Assembly (NCBI GenBank): GCA_902362975.1
Contig: CABIYO010000007.1
Coordinates: 30,248-94,247 of the forward strand
DNA from: Caryophanales bacterium
Lineage (GTDB): Bacteria > Bacillota > Bacilli > Exiguobacteriales > Exiguobacteriaceae
DNA: 64,000 bases
Direction of reading: 5' to 3'
The notes under the pieces are model-generated. The model made no database searches. It worked only from the letters and a program-made list of their open reading frames with translations, and was not told the origin of the DNA. The position numbers and the translations under genes were made by a program. Of this stretch, positions 42,259 through 51,036 are shown in pieces. Numbering within the stretch: position 1 is the stretch's first letter; every line of letters starts with the position of its first letter.

Positions 42259-42498
42259 CAAAACGATGACCGGAGTAAACGTGTCGCGGACAATGCCGAT
42301 ACGAATACCGTCTCGGCAAGTGACGTCGGTTTGGGGACAGCCGCCAAAAACGTGTTCCGCAAAAAAGGAGACGAACTGCGAGCCCATTTTCAAGAGTTCG
42401 GCTTCACAAAAGAAGAATCAGAGCGCCTCGAAGAAAAGTTAGATCAAGGAAGAGTACTCGTCGTCGTGAAAGACGTACCGGCCGGATTCACCATCTGA
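42259..42498 (+). pseudogene. C-terminal remnant of a general stress protein (YflT-like)
   Basis: Directly after the murE stop, in the same frame, 79 codons encode a hydrophilic protein tail: DDRSKRVADNADTNTVSASD, TAAKNVFRKKGDELRAHFQE, FGFTKEESERLEEKLDQGRV and LVVVKD, ending at TGA 42496-42498. No start codon or ribosome site fits. The FGFTKEEA-E-YE-L--GK-LV-V pattern is that of the end of YflT/GS17M-like general stress proteins. The N-terminal half is missing, so a deletion has fused its remainder to the end of murE. Confidence 0.65.
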
Positions 42499-42523
42499 TT
42501 CCACACCATGGAGAATAGAGAGG

Positions 42524-42558
42524 AAAGAGGCTGAATCGTGAGTGACTCAGCCTCTTTT
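42524..42558. terminator. Bidirectional terminator
   Basis: AAAGAGGCTGA pairs with TCAGCCTCTTT around a 12-base loop, with T after it, between the stress-protein remnant and the convergent reductase gene. Confidence 0.85.
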
Positions 42559-42565
42559 GATGTGC

Positions 42566-43558
42566 TTAGCGAAGGCGGACGACGGTACGACCACTCAATT
42601 CACCACGCATCATCGCTTCGGCGTGGCGAGGGACGTCGTGTAACGGAATCTCATGGATCATCTCGTTGAGAACTTTCGGATCGATGAGTTCTTCGAGGCG
42701 TTCCCATGCGTTCGTACGACGAACCATGGGTTGCATGACCGAATCGATGCCGATGAGCTTCACGCCGCGTAAGATAAACGGATAAACGCTCGTCGGCAAC
42801 TCGGCGCCTCCGACGAGACCGCATGCGGCGACAGCACCTTCATATCGTATCTGGCTCAAGATGTTGGCGAGTGTATTTCCACCGACCGAATCGATAGCGG
42901 CATCGAAGCGTTGCTTGGCAAGGGGACGGGCAGGTCCTTCTAATTCGCTTCGATCGATGATTGTCTCGACACCGAGTGAGCGTAAGTATGGTGAATCTGT
43001 TTTACCAGTAGAAGCGACAACATGGTAGCCGAGACGACGAAGCAACGTAATCGCGAAGCTTCCGACACCACCTGTCGCGCCTGTGACGAGTACTTCTTCA
43101 CCCGGACGCATACCAGCATGTTCGAGTGCATCAATGGAAAGCATGGCGGTAAGTCCTGGTGTTCCGATGGCGATCGCATCCCGCATGCTCATTCCTTTCG
43201 GTAACTTCATGAGCCATTTCCCCGGCACTTGCGCATACTGGCTAAATCCCCCGAAGTGCCGTTCCCCAATCCCGAAACCAGTGGCGATCACCTCGTCGCC
43301 AACTTTGATGTCGAGGTGGTCTGATTCGACGACAGTTCCAACGAATTCGCATCCCGGAATGAACGGATAGCGATTGACGATTTTACCAGAAGTCGTTAAT
43401 CCGAGCGCATCTTTATAATTCAATGCGGAATAGTGGACCTCGACTAAGACGTTTCCGTCCTCTTCTTTCGGAAGGACGTCGGCTTTGACTTCTTTTACTT
43501 CGGCATGAAGGCGTTCCTCGTGTTGGTCTAGCACGAGTGCTTGGAATGATTCATTCAT
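42566..43558 (-). CDS. YhdH/YhfP-type quinone oxidoreductase (acrylyl-CoA reductase AcuI-like)
   Basis: A 330-residue medium-chain dehydrogenase/reductase without zinc. ALNYKDALGLTTSGKIV (about 49-65), PGCEFVGTVVES and GTPGLTAMLSIDALEHAGM are family marks; VTGATGGVGSFAITLLRRLG (about 155-174) binds NADPH and VASTGKTD confers phosphate recognition. Homologues reduce acryloyl-CoA or quinones. ATG at 43558 is preferred with AGAGG upstream; a long in-frame extension is not conserved in style. Monocistronic. Confidence 0.88.
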   Translation of the reverse strand: MNESFQALVLDQHEERLHAEVKEVKADVLPKEEDGNVLVEVHYSALNYKDALGLTTSGKIVNRYPFIPGCEFVGTVVESDHLDIKVGDEVIATGFGIGERHFGGFSQYAQVPGKWLMKLPKGMSMRDAIAIGTPGLTAMLSIDALEHAGMRPGEEVLVTGATGGVGSFAITLLRRLGYHVVASTGKTDSPYLRSLGVETIIDRSELEGPARPLAKQRFDAAIDSVGGNTLANILSQIRYEGAVAACGLVGGAELPTSVYPFILRGVKLIGIDSVMQPMVRRTNAWERLEELIDPKVLNEMIHEIPLHDVPRHAEAMMRGELSGRTVVRLR

Positions 43559-43700
43559 CTGCTTAACCTCTTTTCCTATGGATGTCCCCACTCTAACACT
43601 TTTTCCCTCGCAAAATGAAATATATGCACGAACCTTTAGGGGAAACGGGTAGAGAGTGGTACAATAAAGGGGATTCAAATTGCGTAAGGAGGAATGTAGT

Positions 43701-44123
43701 ATGCGGCACGATGACTATGAGTTTGACGATGTAGAAGTAGAAGAAGGCGAATTGTTCAACGTATACGATATTCTCCCACCAGACGGGACGATCCTGGAGA
43801 TGGCGACAGCTGAGGAAATGGTTCGAGCGGCCGAATTAGAAGCGAAGCATCATGCGCTCCAACGGCTCCAAGATTCGAACTTCCAGTTAACAGGCGTGTC
43901 ATTTAAAGAACTTCTGACAGAATTTGAACAGTATGAGCAAGAGTCTATGGAGTTCTGGACAGGTGTTTATAACCGATTACGCATTCCTTGGGCGTGGACG
44001 ATTCGAATCGATGTGGCCAATGGTCCGATTCACGTCGTGAACGATCGCGATATCTTTATCGACGAAGATGACTTCGAAGAAGACGATGTTGATGATTTAT
44101 TAGAAGAATACGAAGAAGATTGA
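43701..44123 (+). CDS. Acidic hypothetical protein
   Basis: A 140-residue very acidic protein: an Asp/Glu-rich start (DDYEFDDVEVEEGELFN), a helical middle with ELLTEFEQYEQESMEFWTGV, a hydrophobic strand RIPWAWTIRIDVANGPIHVV and a C-terminus formed almost only of Asp and Glu. ATG at 43701 follows AAGGAGG. No family recognised; the acidic tail recalls RNA-polymerase delta or chaperone-like proteins, but there is no homology that I can state. Confidence 0.6.
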   Translation: MRHDDYEFDDVEVEEGELFNVYDILPPDGTILEMATAEEMVRAAELEAKHHALQRLQDSNFQLTGVSFKELLTEFEQYEQESMEFWTGVYNRLRIPWAWTIRIDVANGPIHVVNDRDIFIDEDDFEEDDVDDLLEEYEED

Positions 44124-44126
44124 ATC

Positions 44127-44168
44127 AAAAACGTCTTTCCCTCATTCAGATGGGAAAGACGTTTTTTT
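44127..44168. terminator. Bidirectional terminator after the acidic protein gene
   Basis: AAAACGTCTTTCCC and GGGAAAGACGTTTT form a perfect 14-bp stem, followed by three further T. Its 3' arm overlaps the end of the convergent membrane gene. Confidence 0.92.
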
Positions 44169-44351
44169 GTCGTGGAGCAGGTCGTGACGGATCCGACTGA
44201 GTTCAGTCGCTCCAAATAATAAGCCGACACTACATAAAATTGAAACACCACTCACCATCGCCCCGACGACGGCGGTATCTCCAATCATTGTGAACGACAT
44301 GGTGAGGCTGAACAGTCCAAATAGCAGTAATCCTCCAGCGATTGTTTTCAT
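44142..44351 (-). CDS. Small two-helix membrane protein
   Basis: A 69-residue protein with two hydrophobic segments (about 3-22 and 28-50) and a polar tail ELSRIRHDLLHDKKTSFPSE. ATG at 44351 is chosen with AAGGGTG upstream; an ATG nine bases earlier is possible. The final codons lie in the arm of a terminator. No family recognised. Confidence 0.55.
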   Translation of the reverse strand: MKTIAGGLLLFGLFSLTMSFTMIGDTAVVGAMVSGVSILCSVGLLFGATELSRIRHDLLHDKKTSFPSE

Positions 44352-44433
44352 AGAATTCACCCTTTCACGTATCTATGCATGTAGTGTAGACGGTTTGACT
44401 AGAGAAGGGTGTTTCTTTTTTTGACCTGGTAAA

Positions 44434-45141
44434 TTATTTAATCATGTCGTAAATCGAATAGGTCTTGCCATTTTCTAGAGGACGGTCAATTAACTGCTCA
44501 GCAAATATACGAGCGACCGTTTCAGGAGAGCGAAGTCGTCCTTCTGTTTCGTATGAACGGAATTGTTCAAGGTCAGCGAACGCCTCTTTCGAGGAAGAAC
44601 GAATCTCCGCCTGCATCGACGTATCCATCACACCTGGATTGAATAGAGCTGCACGATGTGAGGTTCCTTCTAGCTCTAGTGCGAGCGTCTCTGTGAAATG
44701 ATCGAGTCCTGCTTTTGTGCCACAATATGCACTCCAGCCTGAGATCGGACGCTTTGCAGCGCCGGAGGTCACATGGATCAACTCAGTCGGCTTATCGAAA
44801 GCGAGGACCGCATTCGCTAGTAGCATCGGCGCAAGCAGGTTGGTGTGGACATGAGCGGTCACTTTCTCACCATCTAATTGTCCGACACGATGAATCGGTT
44901 CAATCCATGCTGCATTTTGAACGAGCAAAATCGAATCAGCCCGCTCTAGAAACGGTGTGATCTCCCGAATGACTGCATCAATCCCCGAGACGTTTGACAG
45001 GTCGACTGAACGTTGCTGATACGTAACGTCTTCCGCCTGTGAGCGAGAGAGACCGACCACCTCGTAATCTCTAGCTTGTAGTTCCTGAGCGATGGAACGG
45101 CCGAGACCACGCGATGCGCCTGTGATGAGAGCAAGTTTCAT
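44434..45141 (-). CDS. SDR-family reductase, YueD (benzil reductase)-like
   Basis: A 235-residue short-chain dehydrogenase. LALITGASRGLGRSIAQEL (3-21) is the cofactor motif, LVQNAAWIEP (about 83) replaces NNAG, IHVTSGAAKRPISGWSAYCG (about 133-152) carries the catalytic Ser and Tyr, followed by TKAG with the Lys. The pattern is close to YueD/sepiapterin-reductase-like enzymes that reduce benzil. ATG at 45141 has AGGAGG seven bases upstream. It follows the GNAT gene in the serine-hydrolase unit. Confidence 0.88.
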   Translation of the reverse strand: MKLALITGASRGLGRSIAQELQARDYEVVGLSRSQAEDVTYQQRSVDLSNVSGIDAVIREITPFLERADSILLVQNAAWIEPIHRVGQLDGEKVTAHVHTNLLAPMLLANAVLAFDKPTELIHVTSGAAKRPISGWSAYCGTKAGLDHFTETLALELEGTSHRAALFNPGVMDTSMQAEIRSSSKEAFADLEQFRSYETEGRLRSPETVARIFAEQLIDRPLENGKTYSIYDMIK

Positions 45142-45152
45142 ATACATTCCTC

Positions 45153-45542
45153 CTATTCGTGAATCGTTTTCCGAAAACCGTAGAACGGACGAAACCGTAA
45201 TTTCTCGTAATATGTGTGGGAATTTTGACTTGCGAGCATCTCAAGCCGTGTGTCTGGATAAAATGTATGGACGTGTTGGAGTAACTGTTCGCCAAGACCA
45301 CGTCTACGATATGTAGAAGCGACCAACAGTTCACAAACATACAAACTGACTGTCGTATCAGTCAATCCGCGCAAATAAGCGACAATCTTTCCATTTTCAG
45401 ACTCCATCACATAGGTGACGTTTGATTGACGCCATGCCTCACGGGTCAACGCGTCACGTTCTACCAATTGGCTCCAACCTTCATCGCGATTAAGTTGTTG
45501 AATCGAGTCAAAGTCTGATTCCATATAATTACGAATGTTCAT
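45153..45542 (-). CDS. GNAT-family N-acetyltransferase
   Basis: A 129-residue short GNAT: MNIRNYMESDFDSIQQLNRD, a central VSLYVCELLVASTYRRRGLG (about 66-85) with the acetyl-CoA loop, and LASQNSHTYYEKLRFRPFYG at the C-terminus. Its start overlaps the stop of the serine-hydrolase gene by four bases, so the split upstream gene may lower its expression through polarity. Substrate unknown. Confidence 0.82.
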   Translation of the reverse strand: MNIRNYMESDFDSIQQLNRDEGWSQLVERDALTREAWRQSNVTYVMESENGKIVAYLRGLTDTTVSLYVCELLVASTYRRRGLGEQLLQHVHTFYPDTRLEMLASQNSHTYYEKLRFRPFYGFRKTIHE

Positions 45543-46100
45543 TCGAGCCGCTCTCCAATCTGTATTTCAATCTGTTTCATCATGTCGAACGCCCCATCTG
45601 ATTGATTTGAACAAATAACCGAGATGGTATCGATTTCTGGATAGTAACCCGAATGGAAACTGACACCGGGGTCATATCCCATCACATGATATTTATAGAC
45701 GTTTCCCGACGCGTGATGTTGAATCCAAAGTCCGTATCCATAACTCCTGCCGCGGTCATTGACCGTCACGTGTGGTGTGAGAAGGAGGGAGGTGGATGCG
45801 GCGTCCAGTAGCTGATGTGAAAACAATGCTTTCCAAAAACGGGTCATATCTTGAACGGTCACAAATGCGCCGCCATCTGCCCCACCTTTAACTAAATCAG
45901 GCGAGAATTCTCCCTCCTCTAAGCGTCTCAGGGCGAAGCCCGGCGTAGGTGGGAGATGAATCGCCCGGTCCAAAACTCTTCTCCCCCTGTGACAGATGTG
46001 ACGAACAAAGGTTCGTGATTCCGTCAGATTCTCCCTCCCCCTCCGCGGGTATCGGATGAGGAGGATACATCACGATCTTCTGGAGGGAGGAGGGACGGAC

Positions 46101-47192
46101 ATGCTGAAAGGCTATAAATATCGGCTCCACCCGACGCCGGCACAGGCCGAGTTCCTGGTCCGGACGATCGGCTGCGCCCGATTCATCTACAACAAGCTGC
46201 TCGAGGACCGCATCGCCATCCGCGAGGAGGCGAAAGCGGGGATCGTGACGAGACGGAAACCGGCGACACCCGCATCCTACAAGCCCTTGTTCCCGTTCCT
46301 CGCCGAGGCGGACAGCCTCGCGCTCGCGAACGCGAAGCTGAACCTCGACACCGCGTTCGCGAAGTTCTTCGCCGGGACGGGCGGCTTCCCGGTGTTCAAA
46401 TCGAGACGGCGGTCGCGCGCCTCCTACACGACGAACAACCAGCACGGCACGATCCGCATCGAGAACGGCAAGGTCCGGCTGCCGAAGGTCGGGTTCGTGC
46501 GGTTCATCCAACATCGTCCGTTCGAGGGAATCATTAAGTCGGCGACGGTCTCGATGACGAGGACGGGCAAGTTCTTTGTCTCCATCCTCGTCAAACAGGA
46601 CGATGCACCATGGATCCCAGCCAAGAACAAGGTCGGAATCGATCTCGGCCTAAAACACTTCGCCGTCATGACGAACGACGCGATGATCTCGGAGAAGATC
46701 GAAAACCCACGCTTTCTCCGAAAATCCGAAGCGAAGGTCAAGAAGGCACAGCGCGCGCTTTCACGTAAGAAAATCGGAAGCAAGAATCGTGAAAAAGCAA
46801 AATTACTTCTGGCAAAGAAACACGAAAAGATCGCCAACCAACGCCAGGACTTCCTTCACAAACTGTCGAGACGGATCGTTGACGAGAACCAAGTCATCGT
46901 CGTGGAGACATTGACATCGAAGGACATGATGAAGGATCACAAGGTCGCCAAATCGATTGCAGATGTCAGTTGGTACGAGTTCGTCCGACAGTTGGAATAC
47001 AAGTGTAAGTTCTACGGACGAACACTGATTAAAGCAGATCAGTGGTACGCATCGACCCAGATCTGTTCCACTTGCGGAGTAAAAGGCGAGAAGAAAAAAT
47101 TAGATGTCCGCGAATGGACGTGTACTCATTGTGGTGCGTACCATGACCGTGACATCAACGCGAGCCTCAACCTGTTGAGGCTGGCCGACTGA
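46101..47192 (+). CDS. tnpB: RNA-guided nuclease TnpB
   Basis: A 363-residue TnpB (OrfB). The N-terminus MLKGYKYRLHPTPAQAEFLV and CARFIYNKLL is the HTH_OrfB_IS605 region; the RuvC catalytic residues are D181 in GIDLGLKHFAV, E269 in VIVVETLTSKDM and D351 in HDRDINASLN, with a zinc finger of C322, C325, C341 and C344. All are intact, so an active nuclease that cuts TAM-adjacent targets with an ωRNA guide is expected. ATG at 46101 follows GGAGGAGGGACGG. Being smaller than ISDra2 TnpB (408 residues), it is a compact member. Confidence 0.92.
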   Translation: MLKGYKYRLHPTPAQAEFLVRTIGCARFIYNKLLEDRIAIREEAKAGIVTRRKPATPASYKPLFPFLAEADSLALANAKLNLDTAFAKFFAGTGGFPVFKSRRRSRASYTTNNQHGTIRIENGKVRLPKVGFVRFIQHRPFEGIIKSATVSMTRTGKFFVSILVKQDDAPWIPAKNKVGIDLGLKHFAVMTNDAMISEKIENPRFLRKSEAKVKKAQRALSRKKIGSKNREKAKLLLAKKHEKIANQRQDFLHKLSRRIVDENQVIVVETLTSKDMMKDHKVAKSIADVSWYEFVRQLEYKCKFYGRTLIKADQWYASTQICSTCGVKGEKKKLDVREWTCTHCGAYHDRDINASLNLLRLAD

Positions 47193-47313
47193 CAACCATT
47201 CAGGGCAGGGACTGCCCGACGAGCTTGGTCCATAACCGTGGCTGGTAAGAGCACGGTCTTCCCAAGAAGCTCCCACTTCAAGTTGTGAAGCAAATAAGTG
47301 GCGAGTAGTTCAC
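47180..47313 (+). ncRNA. Candidate ωRNA (reRNA) at the right end of the TnpB element
   Basis: By analogy with ISDra2 and related elements, the guide RNA is transcribed from the end of tnpB through the right end, so the scaffold ends in GAGTAGTTCAC and the guide is the flanking DNA at 47314-47333. Strong complementarity segments occur, for example GGGCAGGGACTGCCC (47203-47217). Both copies conserve this part better than the protein-coding half. The 5' boundary is a guess. Confidence 0.6.
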
Positions 47314-48154
47314 TTGGAATCGCATATTGATTCGTACGCCACGTGCCATCCGAGTTGTCGATATAACCGAGCGCTGTTTTAGGAGGCAAGGCATCGAGTG
47401 AGAAATATCCGGAAGCGGTCATATCAGCAGGCTGAAAAATCGATTGTTCGATATAGTCGGTGAAGGACTGTCCGGTCACTTCTTCCACGATCAACCCTAA
47501 CAAAATATACCCCGCATTGTTGTAGGAGAATCGAGCAACTGGTTCGTCCTTCATGGTTTTTTGTTGAAACAGTGGTAGAAAATCACATAACTGTTGAAGT
47601 CGATACATCGGAATATCACGCCATAGCGCTTCAAGGTCATCAGAGACGGACTCATTAAAATAGTCAGGGATTCCCGACGTGTGCGTCAACAGTTGATGCA
47701 CGGTGACGTTTGGTGACAGATGAGGTAAGTCGAATGTTTGAAACGAGTCAAGCGAGGTGGAGAAGGATAGTTTCCCTTGCTCGACTAACTGAGAAATCGC
47801 GATTGCTGTAAACAGTTTGCAACCGGACGCGATCCCGAACCGTGTCGTCACGTCATGTTGAATCTGTTCTGAGCGATTCACATAGCCGTATGACTGGTGA
47901 ATCGATTCGTTTCGATTCGATTCGCGACCAAATAGACCCCCGAACATGTCTCGTCAATCGGTGGATGTGTGAAATGTGTCATGAGAAACCTCCATATATT
48001 GAGTGATTCAATAAGTCGACTATATCATGTCGGTCACAATCTCTCTTAAATTTACTCAATTTTCAAAAAAACATTTACCAAATAACAGGAATTGAGACAG
48101 GTGTCTGACCTCGAACGTGGTATGATATGGGCGAACAGAGAGGAAGTGGATTCA

Positions 48155-49054
48155 ATGACGTTATTCTTCTGGGGGATACTCGTTGGATTTTTGATTGCCT
48201 TGTGGCTATATAAACGTCCACAGCCACATGCACCGTCTCTTTCGTTTATGCATTTCGGGAATCAAACGAAAGATGTCATTTACATTTTTGAAACGAAACC
48301 GACTTGGCGTTTCCGATACATCAGTCCTTCTTTAGATTTATATCTTGGAGAAGGAACGGTGATGCGAAGTTATTCAGATGCACAAGATTGTTTTCGGAGA
48401 ATTCATCCGGATGATCGACGTCTCCTGCTCGATAAAGTGGCGGGACGCGTCAACTATGAAGAAGCGATTCTTCAGCGATGGCGCACGAATGACGGCGCTT
48501 ATGTATGGTTCGAGGAATACACGACACCGATCTATGAGAATGATGAAATCGTTGCGATTCAAGGTGTGATTCGGAACATCGAAGCAGCTATGACTGAGCG
48601 TGAACGTCTCATGTACGAAAGTCGCCACGATAGTTTGACCGGTGTCTTCAATCGTCGAGCGTTTGAAGAAACGATTGCTCAAGCTGAAAATGCGTGTAAC
48701 GTCGGCATCATCGTGCTGGATGTGAACGATTTAAAAGTCGTGAACGACGAAGAAGGACATTCTGCTGGTGACCATTTGTTGCAACGAGTCGGGACAATCC
48801 TACAAGACATCGAATCCTCCGTATATCGGTTAGGGGGAGATGAGTTCGTATTGTTTCTAGAGATGATGCCTCGCGATGCATGTGAACGAATGGTTCGTCA
48901 AATCGAAGCGACTTGTGAACAAGAATCGATTTCTGTCGCCATCGGGTTGGCGTGGGCATCATGTCCGGAAACGATTGAGGCGCTTTGGCAACGTGCGGAC
49001 GATGCCATGTATGAACGGAAGCGACAACAAAAAGTAGACCTCCTTGACGTGTAA
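48155..49054 (+). CDS. PAS-GGDEF diguanylate cyclase
   Basis: A 299-residue protein with one membrane helix (about 2-20), a PAS domain (about 35-150: IYIFETKPTWRFRYISPSLD, RRIHPDDRRLLLDKV, WRTNDGAYVWFEEYT) and a GGDEF domain (about 150-299) with DSLTGVFNRRAFEE and the intact active site YRLGGDEFVLF near 222-232. It should make cyclic di-GMP; there is no RxxD inhibitory site five residues upstream of the motif, so product inhibition is not expected. ATG at 48155 follows AGAGGAAGTGG; an upstream in-frame codon at 48092 is less likely. Confidence 0.88.
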   Translation: MTLFFWGILVGFLIALWLYKRPQPHAPSLSFMHFGNQTKDVIYIFETKPTWRFRYISPSLDLYLGEGTVMRSYSDAQDCFRRIHPDDRRLLLDKVAGRVNYEEAILQRWRTNDGAYVWFEEYTTPIYENDEIVAIQGVIRNIEAAMTERERLMYESRHDSLTGVFNRRAFEETIAQAENACNVGIIVLDVNDLKVVNDEEGHSAGDHLLQRVGTILQDIESSVYRLGGDEFVLFLEMMPRDACERMVRQIEATCEQESISVAIGLAWASCPETIEALWQRADDAMYERKRQQKVDLLDV

Positions 49055-49069
49055 GTTCAAGGAGGTCTA
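49027..49069 (-). terminator. Terminator for the symporter gene, inside the end of the GGDEF gene
   Basis: On the minus strand TAGACCTCCTTGA and TCAAGGAGGTCTA form a 13-bp perfect stem around a nine-base loop, followed by CTTTTTG. It overlaps the last codons of the convergent GGDEF gene. Confidence 0.8.
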
Positions 49070-49074
49070 TTGGT

Positions 49075-50853
49075 TTAGCTACTTTGTTCTTCTACATCGG
49101 ACGGCTCTTCACCCAAATTGTTTAGATAGCGTTCATAACGAGAAATGCCGTAGCGGTAAGATGCCCAGATGAGCCCGGACGTTATGACGACAAGTCCCAC
49201 TATCAGTGGAACAAACCATCCGGAAACGATGCCGTTCGCATAAGCGAGTCCGATTGGCGAGAAGACAAGGTAAACGAACATCATCGAAGCGACGAGCAAA
49301 ATGGATGTCGAAAGGGCATGACGCCACGGTTTGACTCGTCCTAGTTCGATTCGGAACGGATTCGCTTGAAGCATCGGCCGTACACGCGCAAAGACAAGCA
49401 TGATCCCCGTTTCGATGACGAAAAGGATTCCGTAAATATGGATAAAGTTGATCCCGATTTCGACGCCAAACCATTGCTTCGTCCCCCACACGAGGAAATA
49501 ATAGGCGATGACGTGGAAAAAGACGACGGTCTTCGCGGCGATTGGCGGCACACGTTTGACAAGCATCCCGATTAAAACGATGACGAGAATCGGGATGTTG
49601 AAGAAACCGGTGAAGCGACGAATCAAGTCCCACAAGCCATCTGGCGCATACATAAGATTCGGGGCGACAAAGAACGAGACGAGTGCGACGAACGTCCCGA
49701 ACCATTTACTGACGCGAATCAAATCTTGGTCAGAAGCATCCGGTTTAAACTTCGGTTTGTAAATGTCGAGAACGAAGAGCGTCGCGATACTATTCAAAAG
49801 CGAGTTGAACGAGCTGAATACGGCACCGAGTAAGACAGCGAGGAAAAAGCCCATGAGCCACATCGGTAACAGCTCGGCAATCAAACTCGGATAAGCGAGG
49901 TCTGCCTTCTCAACGTTCGACCCGTACAAGTGAAACGCGATGACACCAGGTAACAACATAAAGATTGGAACGAGTAACTTCAAATAGCCGGTAAAGAGAA
50001 CGCCTTTTTGACCTTCTGCTAAGTTTTTTGCACCGAGGGCCCGTTGAATCACGTATTGATTCAGTGCCCAGTAGAATAAGTTCGCAAAAATCATTCCGGT
50101 GAAAATGGATAGGAACGGGACCGAATCGTTGGCTGAGCCGATGGCGTTCAACTTTTCGGGATTCGTCGTCGCAATCATTTTCATCCCGTCCAACAGATTC
50201 CCGTCCCCTAGTGCGAGGAAACCGAGCGTCGGAACGAGGAATCCAATGATGATGAGTCCGATTCCGTTCAACGTGTCCGATACGGCGACCGCACGAAGGC
50301 CTCCGAAGATGGCATAAATCGCCCCGATGATGCCAATGAACCAAACGACGAGCCAAAGGGACTGCTCAAAGCTGATGCCGAGAAGGGACGGCACGTCGAA
50401 CAGTTGCAGGACGGCCAATCCACCTGAGTACAGCATCGATGGAATCGTGACGCACATATAGCCGAGCAAAAATAACAAGACGGTCAATCGACGAACGTCT
50501 TCGTCATAGCGCTGACTTAAAAATTCAGGAATGGTCGAAATTCCGATACCAAGAAAACGTGGCAGCAAAAAGAGCGCCATGATGATGGCGGCGATACCGG
50601 CCGTCACTTCCCAAGCCATGGCCGACATATTGCCGGCGAACGATTGGCCATTCAAGCCAATCAATTGTTCTGCTGACAGATTGGTCAACAGGAGCGATCC
50701 TGCGATGAAGACGCCTGTTAGACCGCGACCGGCCAAGAAGTAATCGTCGGCGCTTTCGACTTTTCCTTTCGTCATGCGATACGAGACGTAAGCGACGAGC
50801 GCCATGAACAAAGCGCCGGTCACGAGTATGTAGAGTACTTGTTGAAATGTCAT
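49075..50853 (-). CDS. Sodium:solute symporter (SSS/SLC5 family)
   Basis: A 592-residue transporter with about 14 membrane helices. DDYFLAGRGLTGVFIAGSLL (about 36-55) and NLSAEQLIGLNGQSF are SSS signatures, and GLRAVAVSDTLNGIGLIIIG (about 175-195) and the Na-site region SSFNSLLNSIATLFVLDIYK (about 340) are present. The style is closest to the sugar-type SSS branch (SglT/YidK). The substrate, probably a sugar or inositol, cannot be fixed. It is monocistronic with an AT-rich promoter region upstream. Confidence 0.9.
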   Translation of the reverse strand: MTFQQVLYILVTGALFMALVAYVSYRMTKGKVESADDYFLAGRGLTGVFIAGSLLLTNLSAEQLIGLNGQSFAGNMSAMAWEVTAGIAAIIMALFLLPRFLGIGISTIPEFLSQRYDEDVRRLTVLLFLLGYMCVTIPSMLYSGGLAVLQLFDVPSLLGISFEQSLWLVVWFIGIIGAIYAIFGGLRAVAVSDTLNGIGLIIIGFLVPTLGFLALGDGNLLDGMKMIATTNPEKLNAIGSANDSVPFLSIFTGMIFANLFYWALNQYVIQRALGAKNLAEGQKGVLFTGYLKLLVPIFMLLPGVIAFHLYGSNVEKADLAYPSLIAELLPMWLMGFFLAVLLGAVFSSFNSLLNSIATLFVLDIYKPKFKPDASDQDLIRVSKWFGTFVALVSFFVAPNLMYAPDGLWDLIRRFTGFFNIPILVIVLIGMLVKRVPPIAAKTVVFFHVIAYYFLVWGTKQWFGVEIGINFIHIYGILFVIETGIMLVFARVRPMLQANPFRIELGRVKPWRHALSTSILLVASMMFVYLVFSPIGLAYANGIVSGWFVPLIVGLVVITSGLIWASYRYGISRYERYLNNLGEEPSDVEEQSS

Positions 50854-51036
50854 GAAATCCCCTCATTCCTTACGTATGTTTTATATGTATTTTTAGGAAA
50901 ATACCCTAAATCATAAGAAGGTAGTCCTATTGTTTTGATCGAACAATGCAGAAACCATAAACTTGGGGACGATTGCGTACTTGTCGTACGAGAGTAGAAA
51001 ATCGATGAGGATGGATGGACCGATGGGAGGGACCTC

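Larger units (their letters stand above)
45892..47313 (+). mobile_element. IS605-superfamily TnpB-only element, intact
   Basis: A 1422-bp element starting CTAAATCAGG right after TTTAA and ending GCGAGTAGTTCAC. Ends were found from the shared sequence with the copy at 28733-29848 and confirmed because their removal restores the host reading frame. The left end contains small hairpins, for example GGGCGAAGCCC, as used by Y1 transposases. It carries only tnpB; TnpA must act in trans. The first half of tnpB is markedly more GC-rich than its surroundings, suggesting recent transfer. Confidence 0.88.
45539..47982 (-). pseudogene. Serine hydrolase (beta-lactamase-fold) gene split by an IS and frameshifted
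   Basis: The N-terminal part (47982-47314) has the class C beta-lactamase/PBP4* features: GIASGCKLFTAIAISQL with SxxK, SYNNAGYILLGLIVEEVTGQ with YxN, and QLLTHTSGIPDY. The C-terminal part (45891-45539) has GGADGGAFVTVQDMTRFWKA and the end. The intact IS (45892-47313) separates them; deleting it after TTTAA rejoins the frames as AIPIKGGADGG, 329 codons from 47947. In addition the start with a good GGAGG site is ATG 47982, two bases out of frame; a slip in the repeat CGAATCGAATCGAAACGAATCG must have broken it. The gene is therefore doubly dead. Confidence 0.85.

Noticed and set aside
45897..46514. 205-codon open frame on the minus strand across the TnpB element's left half
   Set aside because: It lies antisense to tnpB in its GC-rich part, has an Arg/Glu-rich composition typical of shadow frames and no start with a ribosome site.
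46424..46837. 137-codon antisense frame inside tnpB
   Set aside because: Shadow of the conserved RuvC-coding region; the tnpB frame has all catalytic motifs.
49133..49705. 190-codon frame within the symporter gene
   Set aside because: Arg/His-rich shadow frame of a real membrane-protein gene.
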